DNA from: Pseudomonadota bacterium
Lineage (GTDB): Bacteria > Pseudomonadota > Alphaproteobacteria > Rhizobiales > Beijerinckiaceae
Direction of reading: 5' to 3'
Length of the DNA: 5,255 nucleotides
NCBI GenBank assembly: GCA_021780015.1
Contig: JAJXZN010000304.1
Coordinates: 1-5,255 of the forward strand
The position numbers were made by a program, and so were the translations under genes. Within the stretch, counting starts at the first letter, position 1. Every line of letters starts with the position of its first letter. The notes beneath the pieces are model-generated. The model made no database searches and was not told the DNA's origin. It saw only the letters and a list, made by a program, of their open reading frames with translations. Of this stretch, positions 1 through 5,255 are shown in pieces.

Positions 1-560
1 CGACGCAAGATCGTGTCGGTGACGGCTTCCTTCGAATAGCCGCGCGCCGCTTTGTCGCGATAGATCTTCTGAATCCATTCGAGATTGATGACCGGCACCA
101 CGCCGATCTTAAGGTCGGCGTAGCGCGCGACGTCGACCTTGTCCGAGACGAGCGCGCCGTGCAGCCCTTCGTAGAAAAGCACCTCGGATTTTTCCGGCAG
201 CGGTCCCCAATCGGTGAATTTTCCGGGCACGCCGCCGTAAAGCTCAGCCTCGGCGTCATCATGCACATAATGGCGCGTCTTGGCATGGCCTGTCTCGCCA
301 TAGGTGCGGAAGACCGCCTCCAATTCTTCGAGCAGATTGGCGGCGGGGCCAAAATGGCTGAAATGATTGTTGCCGCGCTTTTCTTCCTCGCGCATCACGC
401 GGCGCATGTCCTCGCGGTCGTAGCGATGAAAGGCGTCGCCTTCGATAAAGGCGGCGGCGATCTTCTCGCGCCGGAAAATATGTTCGAACGTTCGCCGCAC
501 GGAGGTCGTGCCGGCGCCGGACGATCCGGTGACCGAAATGATGGGATGTTTTGCCGACAT
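1..560 (-). CDS. cbbP: Phosphoribulokinase, class I (N-terminal 186 residues; C-terminus beyond window)
   Basis: ATP-dependent phosphorylation of ribulose 5-phosphate to ribulose 1,5-bisphosphate, the committed step of the Calvin cycle, in the cytoplasm. The start is the ATG at 560; the frame stays open to base 1. Seen in the translation: P-loop GSSGAGT at residues 12-18; EGDAFHRY at 40-47, placing Asp42, His45 and Arg49 exactly where the Rhodobacter sphaeroides enzyme has its catalytic base and sugar-phosphate residues; the Walker B-like stretch LFYEGLHG at 128-135 with Glu131; then NLEWIQKIYRDKAARGY at 159-175, with Lys165, Arg168 and Arg173 kept. The family is about 290 residues, so roughly 100 are missing here. 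The gene starts 13 bp after the cbbF stop, with only a weak G-rich ribosome site (GGCGGGG) overlapping that stop, so co-transcription and possible translational coupling with cbbF are likely. The identification is secure; only the unseen C-terminus is unverified. Confidence 0.96.
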   Translation of the reverse strand, partial: MSAKHPIISVTGSSGAGTTSVRRTFEHIFRREKIAAAFIEGDAFHRYDREDMRRVMREEEKRGNNHFSHFGPAANLLEELEAVFRTYGETGHAKTRHYVHDDAEAELYGGVPGKFTDWGPLPEKSEVLFYEGLHGALVSDKVDVARYADLKIGVVPVINLEWIQKIYRDKAARGYSKEAVTDTILR

Positions 561-573
561 CGCGCCGCCCCGC

Positions 574-1629
574 CTAAAACCGCATCAGGCCACGGCGGCC
601 GAAAAGCGGCGAATGTTCCGCCGAAAATTGCGGGTCGGTGTGATAGCGCGTGACAAGATGCACGACATCGGCGGAGCCGAAGACGAAGGGCGTGCGCGCA
701 TGCAGTTCGGTCGGCTGGATGTCGAGAATGCGGCGGGCGCAATCGGTTGCCGAGCCGCGCGCATTCTCGATGATGAGGCTGATCGGATTGGCCTCGTAAA
801 TGAGCCGCAGCCGCCCGGCGCTGTAGCCCTGGCGCATATCGCCGGGATAGAGAAAGATGCCGCCGCGCGCCAGGATGCGATAGGCTTCCGCCACCAGCGA
901 GGCGATCCAGCGCATGTTCTGGTCCTGGCCGATGGGGCCTTCCTTGCCCTTGATGCAATCGTCGACAAAGGCGCGCACCGAGGGCGCCCAATGGCGATAG
1001 TTCGAGGCATTGATCGCATATTCTTTCGATTTCGGCGGAATATCGGCCTGCGCTTGCACGCGCACGAAAGCGCCGACCCGGCGGTCAAGGATGAAGATTT
1101 GCGTCGCGCCGTCGGCGGCGAGGACGATCGCGGTCTGCGGCCCGTAGATCACGAAGCCCGCTGCGACTTGATTGCGGCCGGGCTGCAGGAAATGCGCTTT
1201 CGGATCGTCGGCGCCGGCGAGGCGCGGCAAGACTGAGAAGATCGTGCCGATCGAGACATTGGCATTGATGTTCGACGACCCGTCGACGGGGTCCATGGCG
1301 ACCGCAAGCGGCGCTTGCGAATCGAGCACCAGCGGCTCGTCCAATTCCTCCGACAAGAGCACGGCGACAGGGGCGCGCCGCAGCGCATTGACGAACAAGT
1401 CGTGGCCAAAGACGTCGAGCTTTTTCTGAACGTCGCCGCTGCCGTTGATGTCGCCGGCCGCCGCGGCGCCGTCGCCATAGAGCAGGCCGAGGGCGATCAC
1501 ATCGGCCATTTCGATCGCCGCCCCGGCGATCTCGTGCACGAGCTTGGCCACCGGCGCGAAGGCCGCGTCCCGCGCCGTGATATCCTGTAAGATATCGTCC
1601 AGATGATTGCTGTGCGCGACTTTGAGCAT
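574..1629 (-). CDS. cbbF: Fructose-1,6-bisphosphatase, class I (Calvin-cycle type)
   Basis: Hydrolyses fructose 1,6-bisphosphate to fructose 6-phosphate and phosphate in the cytoplasm; in the Calvin cycle it feeds ribulose 5-phosphate regeneration. The product is 351 residues, within the usual range. Motifs seen: GDVQKKLDVFGHDLF at 65-79; SEE at 93-95; the metal/phosphate signature DPVDGSSN at 113-120 (Asp113 and Asp116); NASNYRHW at 207-214; GGIFLYPGD at 256-264; the substrate-loop RLRLIYEANP at 273-282; Glu288, expected metal ligand; and ILDIQPTELHARTPFVFGS at 301-319. The start at 1629 has AGGG 6 nt upstream. It is the first gene of a cbbF-cbbP unit divergent from cbbR. Oddity: the segment after Glu288 reads ENARGSATD instead of the common EQAGG. 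Whether it also acts on sedoheptulose bisphosphate cannot be told from sequence alone. Confidence 0.95.
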   Translation of the reverse strand: MLKVAHSNHLDDILQDITARDAAFAPVAKLVHEIAGAAIEMADVIALGLLYGDGAAAAGDINGSGDVQKKLDVFGHDLFVNALRRAPVAVLLSEELDEPLVLDSQAPLAVAMDPVDGSSNINANVSIGTIFSVLPRLAGADDPKAHFLQPGRNQVAAGFVIYGPQTAIVLAADGATQIFILDRRVGAFVRVQAQADIPPKSKEYAINASNYRHWAPSVRAFVDDCIKGKEGPIGQDQNMRWIASLVAEAYRILARGGIFLYPGDMRQGYSAGRLRLIYEANPISLIIENARGSATDCARRILDIQPTELHARTPFVFGSADVVHLVTRYHTDPQFSAEHSPLFGRRGLMRF

Positions 1630-1635
1630 GTCCTA

Positions 1636-1639
1636 CCCT
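1636..1639 (-). promoter_or_regulatory. Ribosome binding site of cbbF
   Basis: The minus strand reads AGGG six bases before the ATG at 1629, with a second purine patch (AGGA) closer to the start. This supports the 351-residue start for cbbF. Confidence 0.55.
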
Positions 1640-1664
1640 GCGCTCGTTTTTATCTGGAGTCTTA

Positions 1665-1677
1665 TGACCCGAAGTCA
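1665..1677. promoter_or_regulatory. Putative CbbR operator (TGA-N7-TCA)
   Basis: The 13-mer TGACCCGAAGTCA is an inverted repeat (TGAC, 5-bp centre, GTCA) that fits both the LysR-family T-N11-A rule and the TNA-N7-TNA half-site arrangement described for CbbR. It lies in the gap between divergent cbbR and cbbF, centred about 42 bp upstream of the cbbF start codon. It would overlap the -35 region of a cbbF promoter that could use GTGACT (1678 to 1673) and GATAAA (1654 to 1649) with an 18-bp spacer. The TGAC half-site recurs at 1681-1684. The promoter hexamers are weak matches; the operator is the stronger part of the call. Confidence 0.6.
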
Positions 1678-1700
1678 CCCTGACCGGGGGCAAAGAAAAA

Positions 1701-1713
1701 TGAATTATATTGA
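1701..1713. promoter_or_regulatory. Possible second CbbR half-site pair (TGA-N7-TGA)
   Basis: TGAATTATATTGA also fits TNA-N7-TNA, but as a direct rather than inverted pair, and it lies in an A+T-rich stretch where such matches arise easily. Its centre is 36 bp from that of the better site at 1665-1677, on the cbbR side. CbbR-controlled promoters often carry a recognition site and a neighbouring activation site, and the regulator commonly represses its own gene, so this position would suit that role. This is inference from spacing. Confidence 0.3.
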
Positions 1714-1736
1714 GATAGCACCAAAAAAAATCTAAT
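1710..1736 (+). promoter_or_regulatory. Possible cbbR promoter
   Basis: TTGAGA (1710-1715, five of six bases of the -35 consensus) is followed after 15 bp by TCTAAT (1731-1736, five of six of the -10 consensus). The short spacer and a predicted start almost at the ATG (1746) weaken the call. The -35 overlaps the possible CbbR site at 1701-1713, which would fit autoregulation. Confidence 0.22.
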
Positions 1737-1745
1737 AACAGCGGA

Positions 1746-2666
1746 ATGAAGCGCGTCACGATCAAACAGCTCGAAAGCGTCCGCGCCGTCGCCGAGGCCG
1801 GGACGATTGTGAAAGCGGCCGAGCAACTTAACGTAACGCCAGCGGCGCTGACCTCGCGCATCCAATTGCTGGAAGAAGACGCAGGCGTTGCTTTGTTCGA
1901 CCGCGCCGGCGGCCGCCTGCGGCTGACTGTCGCCGGGGAAGAGGTCGTCAACGCCGCGCATGGCATTGAGCGCGTCCTGACCCATCTCGACGTCACGCTG
2001 GGCGCTTTGCGCGGCGCGCGCAGCGGCCGCATCGCCGTCGGCATCGTCTCGACGGCGAAATATATCGCGCCGCGTCTTGTTGCCGCCTTCGCTCGGCAAA
2101 ATCCGCATATTGAAGTGACGATCACGGTCGGCAATCGCAGCGAAATGGTCGCTCAATTGCGCGACCACCGGCTCGATGTCTGTTTGATGGGCCGTCCGCC
2201 CGCCGATTTTCCCGTCGAGAGCGTGGCGATCGGCGAACACCCGCAGGTCATCGTCGCCGCGCCGGATCATCCGCTCGTTGGCCAAAAGCAGATCGGCAAG
2301 GCCGCGCTCGCGCAAGAGAATTTCATCATTCGGGAAGAAGGCTCGGGCACTCGCGCCGTGTTCGATTATTTCTTTTCCGACGTGCCGGTCCGCCACCCGA
2401 CCGTCAACATCGAGATCGGCTCGAATGAAACGATCAAACAGGCGGTGATGGCGGGCCTTGGTCTCGCTCTGCTGTCGGCGCATACGATCGAAGCGGAGGT
2501 TGTGAGCGGCCGGCTGGCTGTTCTCGATGTCGCCGGCCTGCCTCTATTGCGGCAATGGTTCGTCGTCCGCCGCGCCGACCGCGCGCCGACGCCCCTTGCG
2601 CAGGCGATCTGGGATTTTGCTGTCGAAGAGGCGCCGAAGCTTTTGCCGAACGGAATCGCGGCTTAG
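1746..2666 (+). CDS. cbbR: LysR-type transcriptional regulator CbbR
   Basis: DNA-binding activator of Calvin-cycle operons; family members sense metabolites such as ribulose 1,5-bisphosphate, phosphoenolpyruvate or NADPH, and the ligand here is unknown. The 306-residue product has the typical length. An N-terminal winged helix-turn-helix spans about residues 5-64 (KAAEQLNVTPAALTSRIQLLE, then LFDRAGGRLRLTVAGE), followed by a linker helix and a periplasmic-binding-protein-like effector domain from about 93. Motifs that single out CbbR among LysR proteins are VSTAKYIAP at 101-109, MGRPP at 148-152, REEGSGTR at 196-203 and EIGSNETIKQ at 223-232 followed by AVMAGLGLALLSAHT. The chosen ATG gives the usual short leader before the helix-turn-helix, but its ribosome site is poor (GCGGA directly before the ATG). 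The gene is divergent from cbbF, its probable target, and its 3' end converges with the glycosyltransferase gene 17 bp away. Confidence 0.95.
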   Translation: MKRVTIKQLESVRAVAEAGTIVKAAEQLNVTPAALTSRIQLLEEDAGVALFDRAGGRLRLTVAGEEVVNAAHGIERVLTHLDVTLGALRGARSGRIAVGIVSTAKYIAPRLVAAFARQNPHIEVTITVGNRSEMVAQLRDHRLDVCLMGRPPADFPVESVAIGEHPQVIVAAPDHPLVGQKQIGKAALAQENFIIREEGSGTRAVFDYFFSDVPVRHPTVNIEIGSNETIKQAVMAGLGLALLSAHTIEAEVVSGRLAVLDVAGLPLLRQWFVVRRADRAPTPLAQAIWDFAVEEAPKLLPNGIAA

Positions 2667-2683
2667 CTTTTCGGTCCGAAGCG

Positions 2684-3430
2684 CTAGCTCGCCGCCTGGA
2701 AGCGCATGTGCGGCTGGCCGACAAAATTGTAAGCGCCGATATGGGTCAGCTTGCCCTCGGTATCGAGCCAGATCTTGCCGCCGATGTCGCGCCATTTCTG
2801 ACAGAAGCCGAAATCTTCGCTGACATAGGTTTTGGTTTCGGGATCGATCGCGCATTCGAACAGCGCATAGCTCTCGCCGCCTTTGGCATTGCTATAAGCA
2901 TGCACGCCCGCATAGCGCGTCTCGGGATAAGCGGCGATCATCTTCTCGATTACTTGGCGCTTCACCATCATGAAGCCGCCGCCGCAATAAATGCCGGTGG
3001 CGAAGCGGCCCTGCCGCTCGATTTCGTTGCCGGTGCAAAGCGTGCCGACGTAGAGCAACGGCGCGCTCTGAAACGTCTCGCCGCCGGTCAGCCGCTTCAT
3101 CGCTGCGGCACTCCAATCGATCACTTTCAAGGGATAGATGCCGGCGACGAATTCCTGATCGAAAGCCAGCATGTCGTGCACCTGCTGCGGATCGAAGCAA
3201 ATGTCAGCGTCGATGAACAGCATGTGCGTCGCCGGGGTGCTGAGAAATTGCGCCACGAGCGTATTACGGCTGCGGGTGATGAGCGAATCATGCCCGAGCA
3301 GCGCCAGCATGGCATCGAAGCCCGCTTGGCCGGCGAGTTGGACGAGGCTGATGACCGACTGCATGTAATGCTGCGAGACGAGGCCGCCGAAGCACGGCGT
3401 TGCGATGAACAGCAGCGGGCGTTGGGTCAT
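2684..3430 (-). CDS. GT-A-fold glycosyltransferase (Anp1/GT62-like), acceptor unknown
   Basis: A 248-residue soluble protein with no signal peptide or membrane segment, so cytoplasmic or peripheral. It resembles small bacterial glycosyltransferases: a nucleotide-fold start LLFIATPCFGG at residues 6-16; SRNTLVAQFL at 54-63; a DxD metal/nucleotide-sugar motif in LFIDAD at 71-76; AGIYPLK at 96-102; the glycine-rich strand ATGIYCGGGFMMVKR at 144-158; and SEDFGFCQKWRDIGGKIWLD at 204-223, followed by THIG at 229-232, where Glu205/Asp206 and His230 would act as base and metal ligand. GAGG lies 5 nt before the ATG. The gene lies 101 bp downstream of the cyclopropane synthase-type gene on the same strand, so they may share a transcript. 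Donor and acceptor cannot be inferred. Family assignment is by motif recall and moderately sure. Confidence 0.75.
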   Translation of the reverse strand: MTQRPLLFIATPCFGGLVSQHYMQSVISLVQLAGQAGFDAMLALLGHDSLITRSRNTLVAQFLSTPATHMLFIDADICFDPQQVHDMLAFDQEFVAGIYPLKVIDWSAAAMKRLTGGETFQSAPLLYVGTLCTGNEIERQGRFATGIYCGGGFMMVKRQVIEKMIAAYPETRYAGVHAYSNAKGGESYALFECAIDPETKTYVSEDFGFCQKWRDIGGKIWLDTEGKLTHIGAYNFVGQPHMRFQAAS

Positions 3431-3435
3431 GGCGG

Positions 3436-3439
3436 CCTC
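3436..3439 (-). promoter_or_regulatory. Ribosome binding site of the glycosyltransferase gene
   Basis: GAGG on the minus strand, five bases before the ATG at 3430. It supports this start, which also places the first beta strand right at the N-terminus as expected for the fold. Confidence 0.5.
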
Positions 3440-3531
3440 GGGCGCGAAGAGAATCGCCGCGCATCCTGGCCGCGGCCCTCGCCAAAGGCAATGCCGCCCG
3501 GCTCAAGCACGACAGCTTCACGCCAGCTTGC

Positions 3532-4782
3532 TTACCCGGCGATGCGCAGGCCCGAGGAGGCGCTGTCGCGGCGCCGCAATTCGGCTTCCCGCCGCAGCAT
3601 ATAGTCGCGCGTCAGCGGCACGGTCTCGACTTTCTTGGCGAGCTGGATTTGGAAGACCACCTCGCCGGTATAGCGGAAGGCGCATTCCGAGCCGGCAAGA
3701 TAATATTCCCACATCCGGCAGAAGCGCTCGTCGTAGAGCGCCATCGCTTCCGCCCGATGCGCCAGGAAGCGCTCGCGCCATGATCGGAGCGTCGCGGCAT
3801 AATGCAACCGCAGTACCTCGATGTCGGTGACGTAAAGGCCGGCCTTCTGGATCGAGGGCATGATCGTCGACAAAGCCGGGATATAGCCGCCGGGGAAGAT
3901 ATATTTGTTGACCCACGGATCGGGCTCATACTGGACGCGCGCCGTGCCGATCGTATGGATCAGCGCCATGCCGTCCGGGTTGAGCATTTTGGCGACCTGC
4001 TGGAAATAAGCATCGTAAAACTCGGGACCCACGTGCTCGAACATGCCGACCGAGACGATCTTGTCGAAACGCTCGTCGATCTCGCGATAGTCCTGCAACC
4101 GAAAATCGATCATGCCGGTTTGTCCGGCTTCGGTGGCGCGGTCGCGGGCATAGGCAAGCTGTTCGCGCGACAGGGTGATGCCCGTCACCCTAGCCCCGCA
4201 GATGTCGGCGAGATAAAGCGCCATGCCGCCCCAGCCACAGCCGATGTCGAGAACCCGCTCGCCCCTCTCGACCATGAGTTTCGCCGCGATATGGCGCTTC
4301 TTGGCAAGTTGGGCCTCGTCCAATGTCGCCTCGGGGTTCTCGAAATAGGCGCAGGAATACTGCATGTCGCTGTCGAGGAAGAGCTGATAGAGGCGCCGGT
4401 CGAGATCATAATGATGCGCCACGTTCTGGCGCGCGCGTCGCGAACTGTTGGCCTTGAACATATGCCGCAAGCGGCCATGCACGGCCGTGAGCGCCTGGAG
4501 CCACCAGATGCGTTCGAGATTGTCGATGTTGCCACAGATGATGGCGAGCACGTCGTAGATCGTGCCCGTTTCGACCGTGACGCGGCCCTCCATGTAGAGT
4601 TCGCCAAAATGCAAGGTCGGATTGCGCAGCACGGCGTTCTGCGCCGCCCGGTCGGCGAAGCGCAGGCGGGCCGGCGGCCCGCTGCCATCGCCGAAATGAT
4701 AGATCGCGCCGGACGCGGCTTCAATTTCGAGTGAGCCGGTCTTGATGATCGCGGCGATGAACCGCCGGAACAATTTCTCCAT
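3532..4782 (-). CDS. cfa: Cyclopropane-fatty-acyl-phospholipid synthase family methyltransferase
   Basis: SAM-dependent methylation of the double bond of unsaturated phospholipid acyl chains at the inner membrane, normally giving cyclopropane fatty acids. Numbered from the start at 4782 (416 residues): HYDLDRRLYQLFLD at 124-137; MQYSCAYF at 140-147; SAM-binding VLDIGCGWGG at 177-186; GITLSREQLAYA at 201-212; FEHVG at 248-252; HTIG at 276-279; NKYIFPGGYIPALS at 292-305. The bicarbonate-site residues of the Escherichia coli enzyme have counterparts Cys144, Glu249, His276, Ile278 and Tyr328 with near-identical spacing, so it looks active. The frame is open upstream to an ATG at 4881, but GAGGTG just before 4782 and the unfamily-like Arg-rich extension favour 4782. 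The tail after about residue 390 is charged and arginine-rich. A related methyltransferase making methyl-branched or methylene lipids is an alternative. Downstream lies the glycosyltransferase. Confidence 0.9.
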   Translation of the reverse strand: MEKLFRRFIAAIIKTGSLEIEAASGAIYHFGDGSGPPARLRFADRAAQNAVLRNPTLHFGELYMEGRVTVETGTIYDVLAIICGNIDNLERIWWLQALTAVHGRLRHMFKANSSRRARQNVAHHYDLDRRLYQLFLDSDMQYSCAYFENPEATLDEAQLAKKRHIAAKLMVERGERVLDIGCGWGGMALYLADICGARVTGITLSREQLAYARDRATEAGQTGMIDFRLQDYREIDERFDKIVSVGMFEHVGPEFYDAYFQQVAKMLNPDGMALIHTIGTARVQYEPDPWVNKYIFPGGYIPALSTIMPSIQKAGLYVTDIEVLRLHYAATLRSWRERFLAHRAEAMALYDERFCRMWEYYLAGSECAFRYTGEVVFQIQLAKKVETVPLTRDYMLRREAELRRRDSASSGLRIAG

Positions 4783-4786
4783 CTCG

Positions 4787-4792
4787 CACCTC
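4787..4792 (-). promoter_or_regulatory. Ribosome binding site that decides the cfa start
   Basis: The minus strand reads GAGGTG, ending four bases before the ATG at 4782. The upstream in-frame ATGs at 4800 and 4881 have no comparable purine stretch, so this site is the main argument for the 416-residue protein. Confidence 0.6.
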
Positions 4793-4848
4793 GACGCCAT
4801 CAGGGTGTCGCGTGCGGCGCGGCGCCGCGTGGCCTTCGTCGCCGAGCC

Positions 4849-4878
4849 TGTGTGCGAACGCACATTGCACACACGCAA
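4849..4878. promoter_or_regulatory. Cluster of overlapping dyads, candidate operator
   Basis: Three inverted repeats interleave within 30 bp: TGTGTGC / GCACACA with an 11-bp gap (4849-4855 and 4867-4873), TGTGCG-AA-CGCACA (4851-4864) and TTGC-N6-GCAA (4865-4878). They sit 67-96 bp upstream of the cfa start and 130-160 bp upstream of the divergent gene, a common position for a regulator site. No T-run follows on either strand, so a terminator is unlikely. The binding protein is unknown. Confidence 0.4.
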
Positions 4879-4996
4879 CATCGAGCCGGCCTACAGCGGA
4901 ACCTTCCGTCCCCTTCCGACTTCCGGCTGTGAGCCCATATCGGATAATGGTGACGGCGTTGTTTGGTTCGCGCCAAGGCGTGGTCATTTAAGGACC

Positions 4997-5000
4997 GGAG
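4997..5000 (+). promoter_or_regulatory. Ribosome binding site of the Gly/His-rich protein gene
   Basis: GGAG, eight bases before the ATG at 5009. Together with the signal peptide that begins right at this ATG, it fixes the start. Confidence 0.6.
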
Positions 5001-5008
5001 TATCAAAG

Positions 5009-5255
5009 ATGCAATATTTTCGACTCTTACGCGCCTCGGCTTGTGCGGCCGCCCTCCTCGTGACGGCGCCGGCGTTTGCATTCGGTGGCGGTCATGGCGG
5101 CGCCGGTGGCGGTGGTCACGGGGGTGGCTTCGGCGGCGGGCATGGCGGTTTTAGCGGCGGGTTCGGTGGCGGTCACAGCGGCGGTTTCGCCGGCGGTTTC
5201 CACGGCGGGGCCGGCGGCTTTCATGGCAGCTATGCGGGCGGCGGGGGGCATGGCG
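5009..5255 (+). CDS. Secreted Gly/His/Phe-rich low-complexity protein (N-terminal 82 residues; incomplete)
   Basis: Function unknown. The frame opens at the ATG at 5009 and has no stop before the window ends, so the C-terminus is missing. Residues 1-24 form a clear Sec signal peptide: MQYFRLLR with two arginines, a hydrophobic core ASACAAALLVT, then APAFA with a likely cut after Ala24. The mature part from Phe25 is almost only glycine, histidine, phenylalanine, alanine and serine in irregular GGGH, GGF and GGFH units, with seven histidines spaced roughly 7-11 residues apart and no charged residues. Such sequence is flexible and disordered; the histidines could bind metal, and the Gly/Phe units could allow assembly or adhesion, but both are inference. 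Proteins of this look are common and usually annotated hypothetical in Alphaproteobacteria. It is divergent from cfa and has its own GGAG ribosome site. Confidence 0.8.
   Translation, partial: MQYFRLLRASACAAALLVTAPAFAFGGGHGGAGGGGHGGGFGGGHGGFSGGFGGGHSGGFAGGFHGGAGGFHGSYAGGGGHG
5081..5255 (+). repeat. Degenerate GGC/GGT-rich coding repeat
   Basis: The coding stretch after the signal peptide is built from short imperfect direct repeats around GGCGGT, with CAT/CAC or TTC/TTT inserted. It continues to the window end. The units are irregular in length and codon choice, so this is a low-complexity coding tract rather than an exact tandem array, although slippage between copies could change its length. 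Confidence 0.6.

Larger units (their letters stand above)
4783..5008. other. Divergent intergenic region between cfa and the Gly/His-rich protein gene
   Basis: About 226 bp holding the 5' signals of both flanking genes. Minus-strand frames run through it, but their translations are Arg/Ala-rich with no family likeness. Besides the two ribosome sites and the dyad cluster at 4849-4878, the only promoter-like element is GATAAT at 4943-4948 (plus strand, five of six bases of the -10 consensus) without a good -35. No gene or RNA is evident. Confidence 0.5.

Noticed and set aside
508..1236. Long plus-strand open frame (242 codons) opposite cbbF
   Set aside because: It is antisense to a clear FBPase gene; long antisense frames are expected in GC-rich coding sequence, and the translation resembles no family.
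1723..1730. Run of eight A bases before cbbR
   Set aside because: No stem precedes it on either strand, so it is not an intrinsic terminator; probably just part of the A+T-rich promoter region.
2664..2690. Possible bidirectional terminator between cbbR and the glycosyltransferase
   Set aside because: TTCGG-T-CCGAA at 2670-2680 is a short palindrome with a one-base centre, too small for a stable stem-loop, and no T-run follows.
2555..3604. Plus-strand 349-codon open frame opposite the glycosyltransferase
   Set aside because: It overlaps the 3' end of cbbR and lies antisense to a gene with a clear DxD and ED/H motif set; no family likeness.
3802..4734. Plus-strand 310-codon open frame opposite cfa
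   Set aside because: It mirrors the methyltransferase codons on the other strand and has no motif; a GC-driven shadow frame.
4898..4922. GGAAC resembling the -35 of an EcfG-type stress promoter
   Set aside because: At the right spacing the -10 reads ACTT rather than CGTT, and a five-base match is likely by chance in a region this size.
4721..4987. Minus-strand 88-codon open frame across the cfa 5' end and the intergenic region
   Set aside because: It overlaps the secure start of cfa in another frame, has no ribosome site I can support, and its translation shows no recognisable motif.

Overview
This GC-rich window reads as ordinary chromosome of an autotrophy-capable proteobacterium. A class I (bacterial-type) phosphoribulokinase, a class I fructose-1,6-bisphosphatase and a divergent CbbR regulator point to Alphaproteobacteria, probably Hyphomicrobiales (Rhizobiales). 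That placement rests on protein resemblance and codon style, not on a search.

Left half (1-2666): the edge of a Calvin-Benson-Bassham (cbb) operon. On the minus strand, cbbF (FBPase, complete) is followed 13 bp later by cbbP (phosphoribulokinase, cut by the left edge of the window). The LysR-type regulator cbbR is transcribed the other way. A 116-bp A+T-richer control region between cbbF and cbbR holds a good TNA-N7-TNA site, the motif CbbR binds, and a second weaker one. FBPase helps regenerate ribulose 5-phosphate, PRK turns it into the RuBisCO substrate, and CbbR switches the operon on when carbon fixation is needed. RuBisCO itself is not in view.

Right half (2684-4782): two minus-strand genes converge on cbbR. 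The upstream one is a cyclopropane-fatty-acyl-phospholipid synthase family methyltransferase. About 100 bp downstream is a small GT-A-fold glycosyltransferase of unknown specificity. Both suggest envelope or lipid modification and have no evident link to carbon fixation.

Right edge (4783-5255): a 226-bp divergent intergenic region with a tight cluster of overlapping dyads (4849-4878) precedes a plus-strand gene. That gene encodes a secreted Gly/His/Phe-rich low-complexity protein and runs off the window end.

No RNA gene, mobile element, CRISPR array or clear intrinsic terminator was seen. I see no convincing new biological system. The points most worth checking are the cbbR-cbbF operator layout, the dyad cluster upstream of the methyltransferase gene, the altered metal-site loop of the FBPase, and the Gly/His-rich exported protein.
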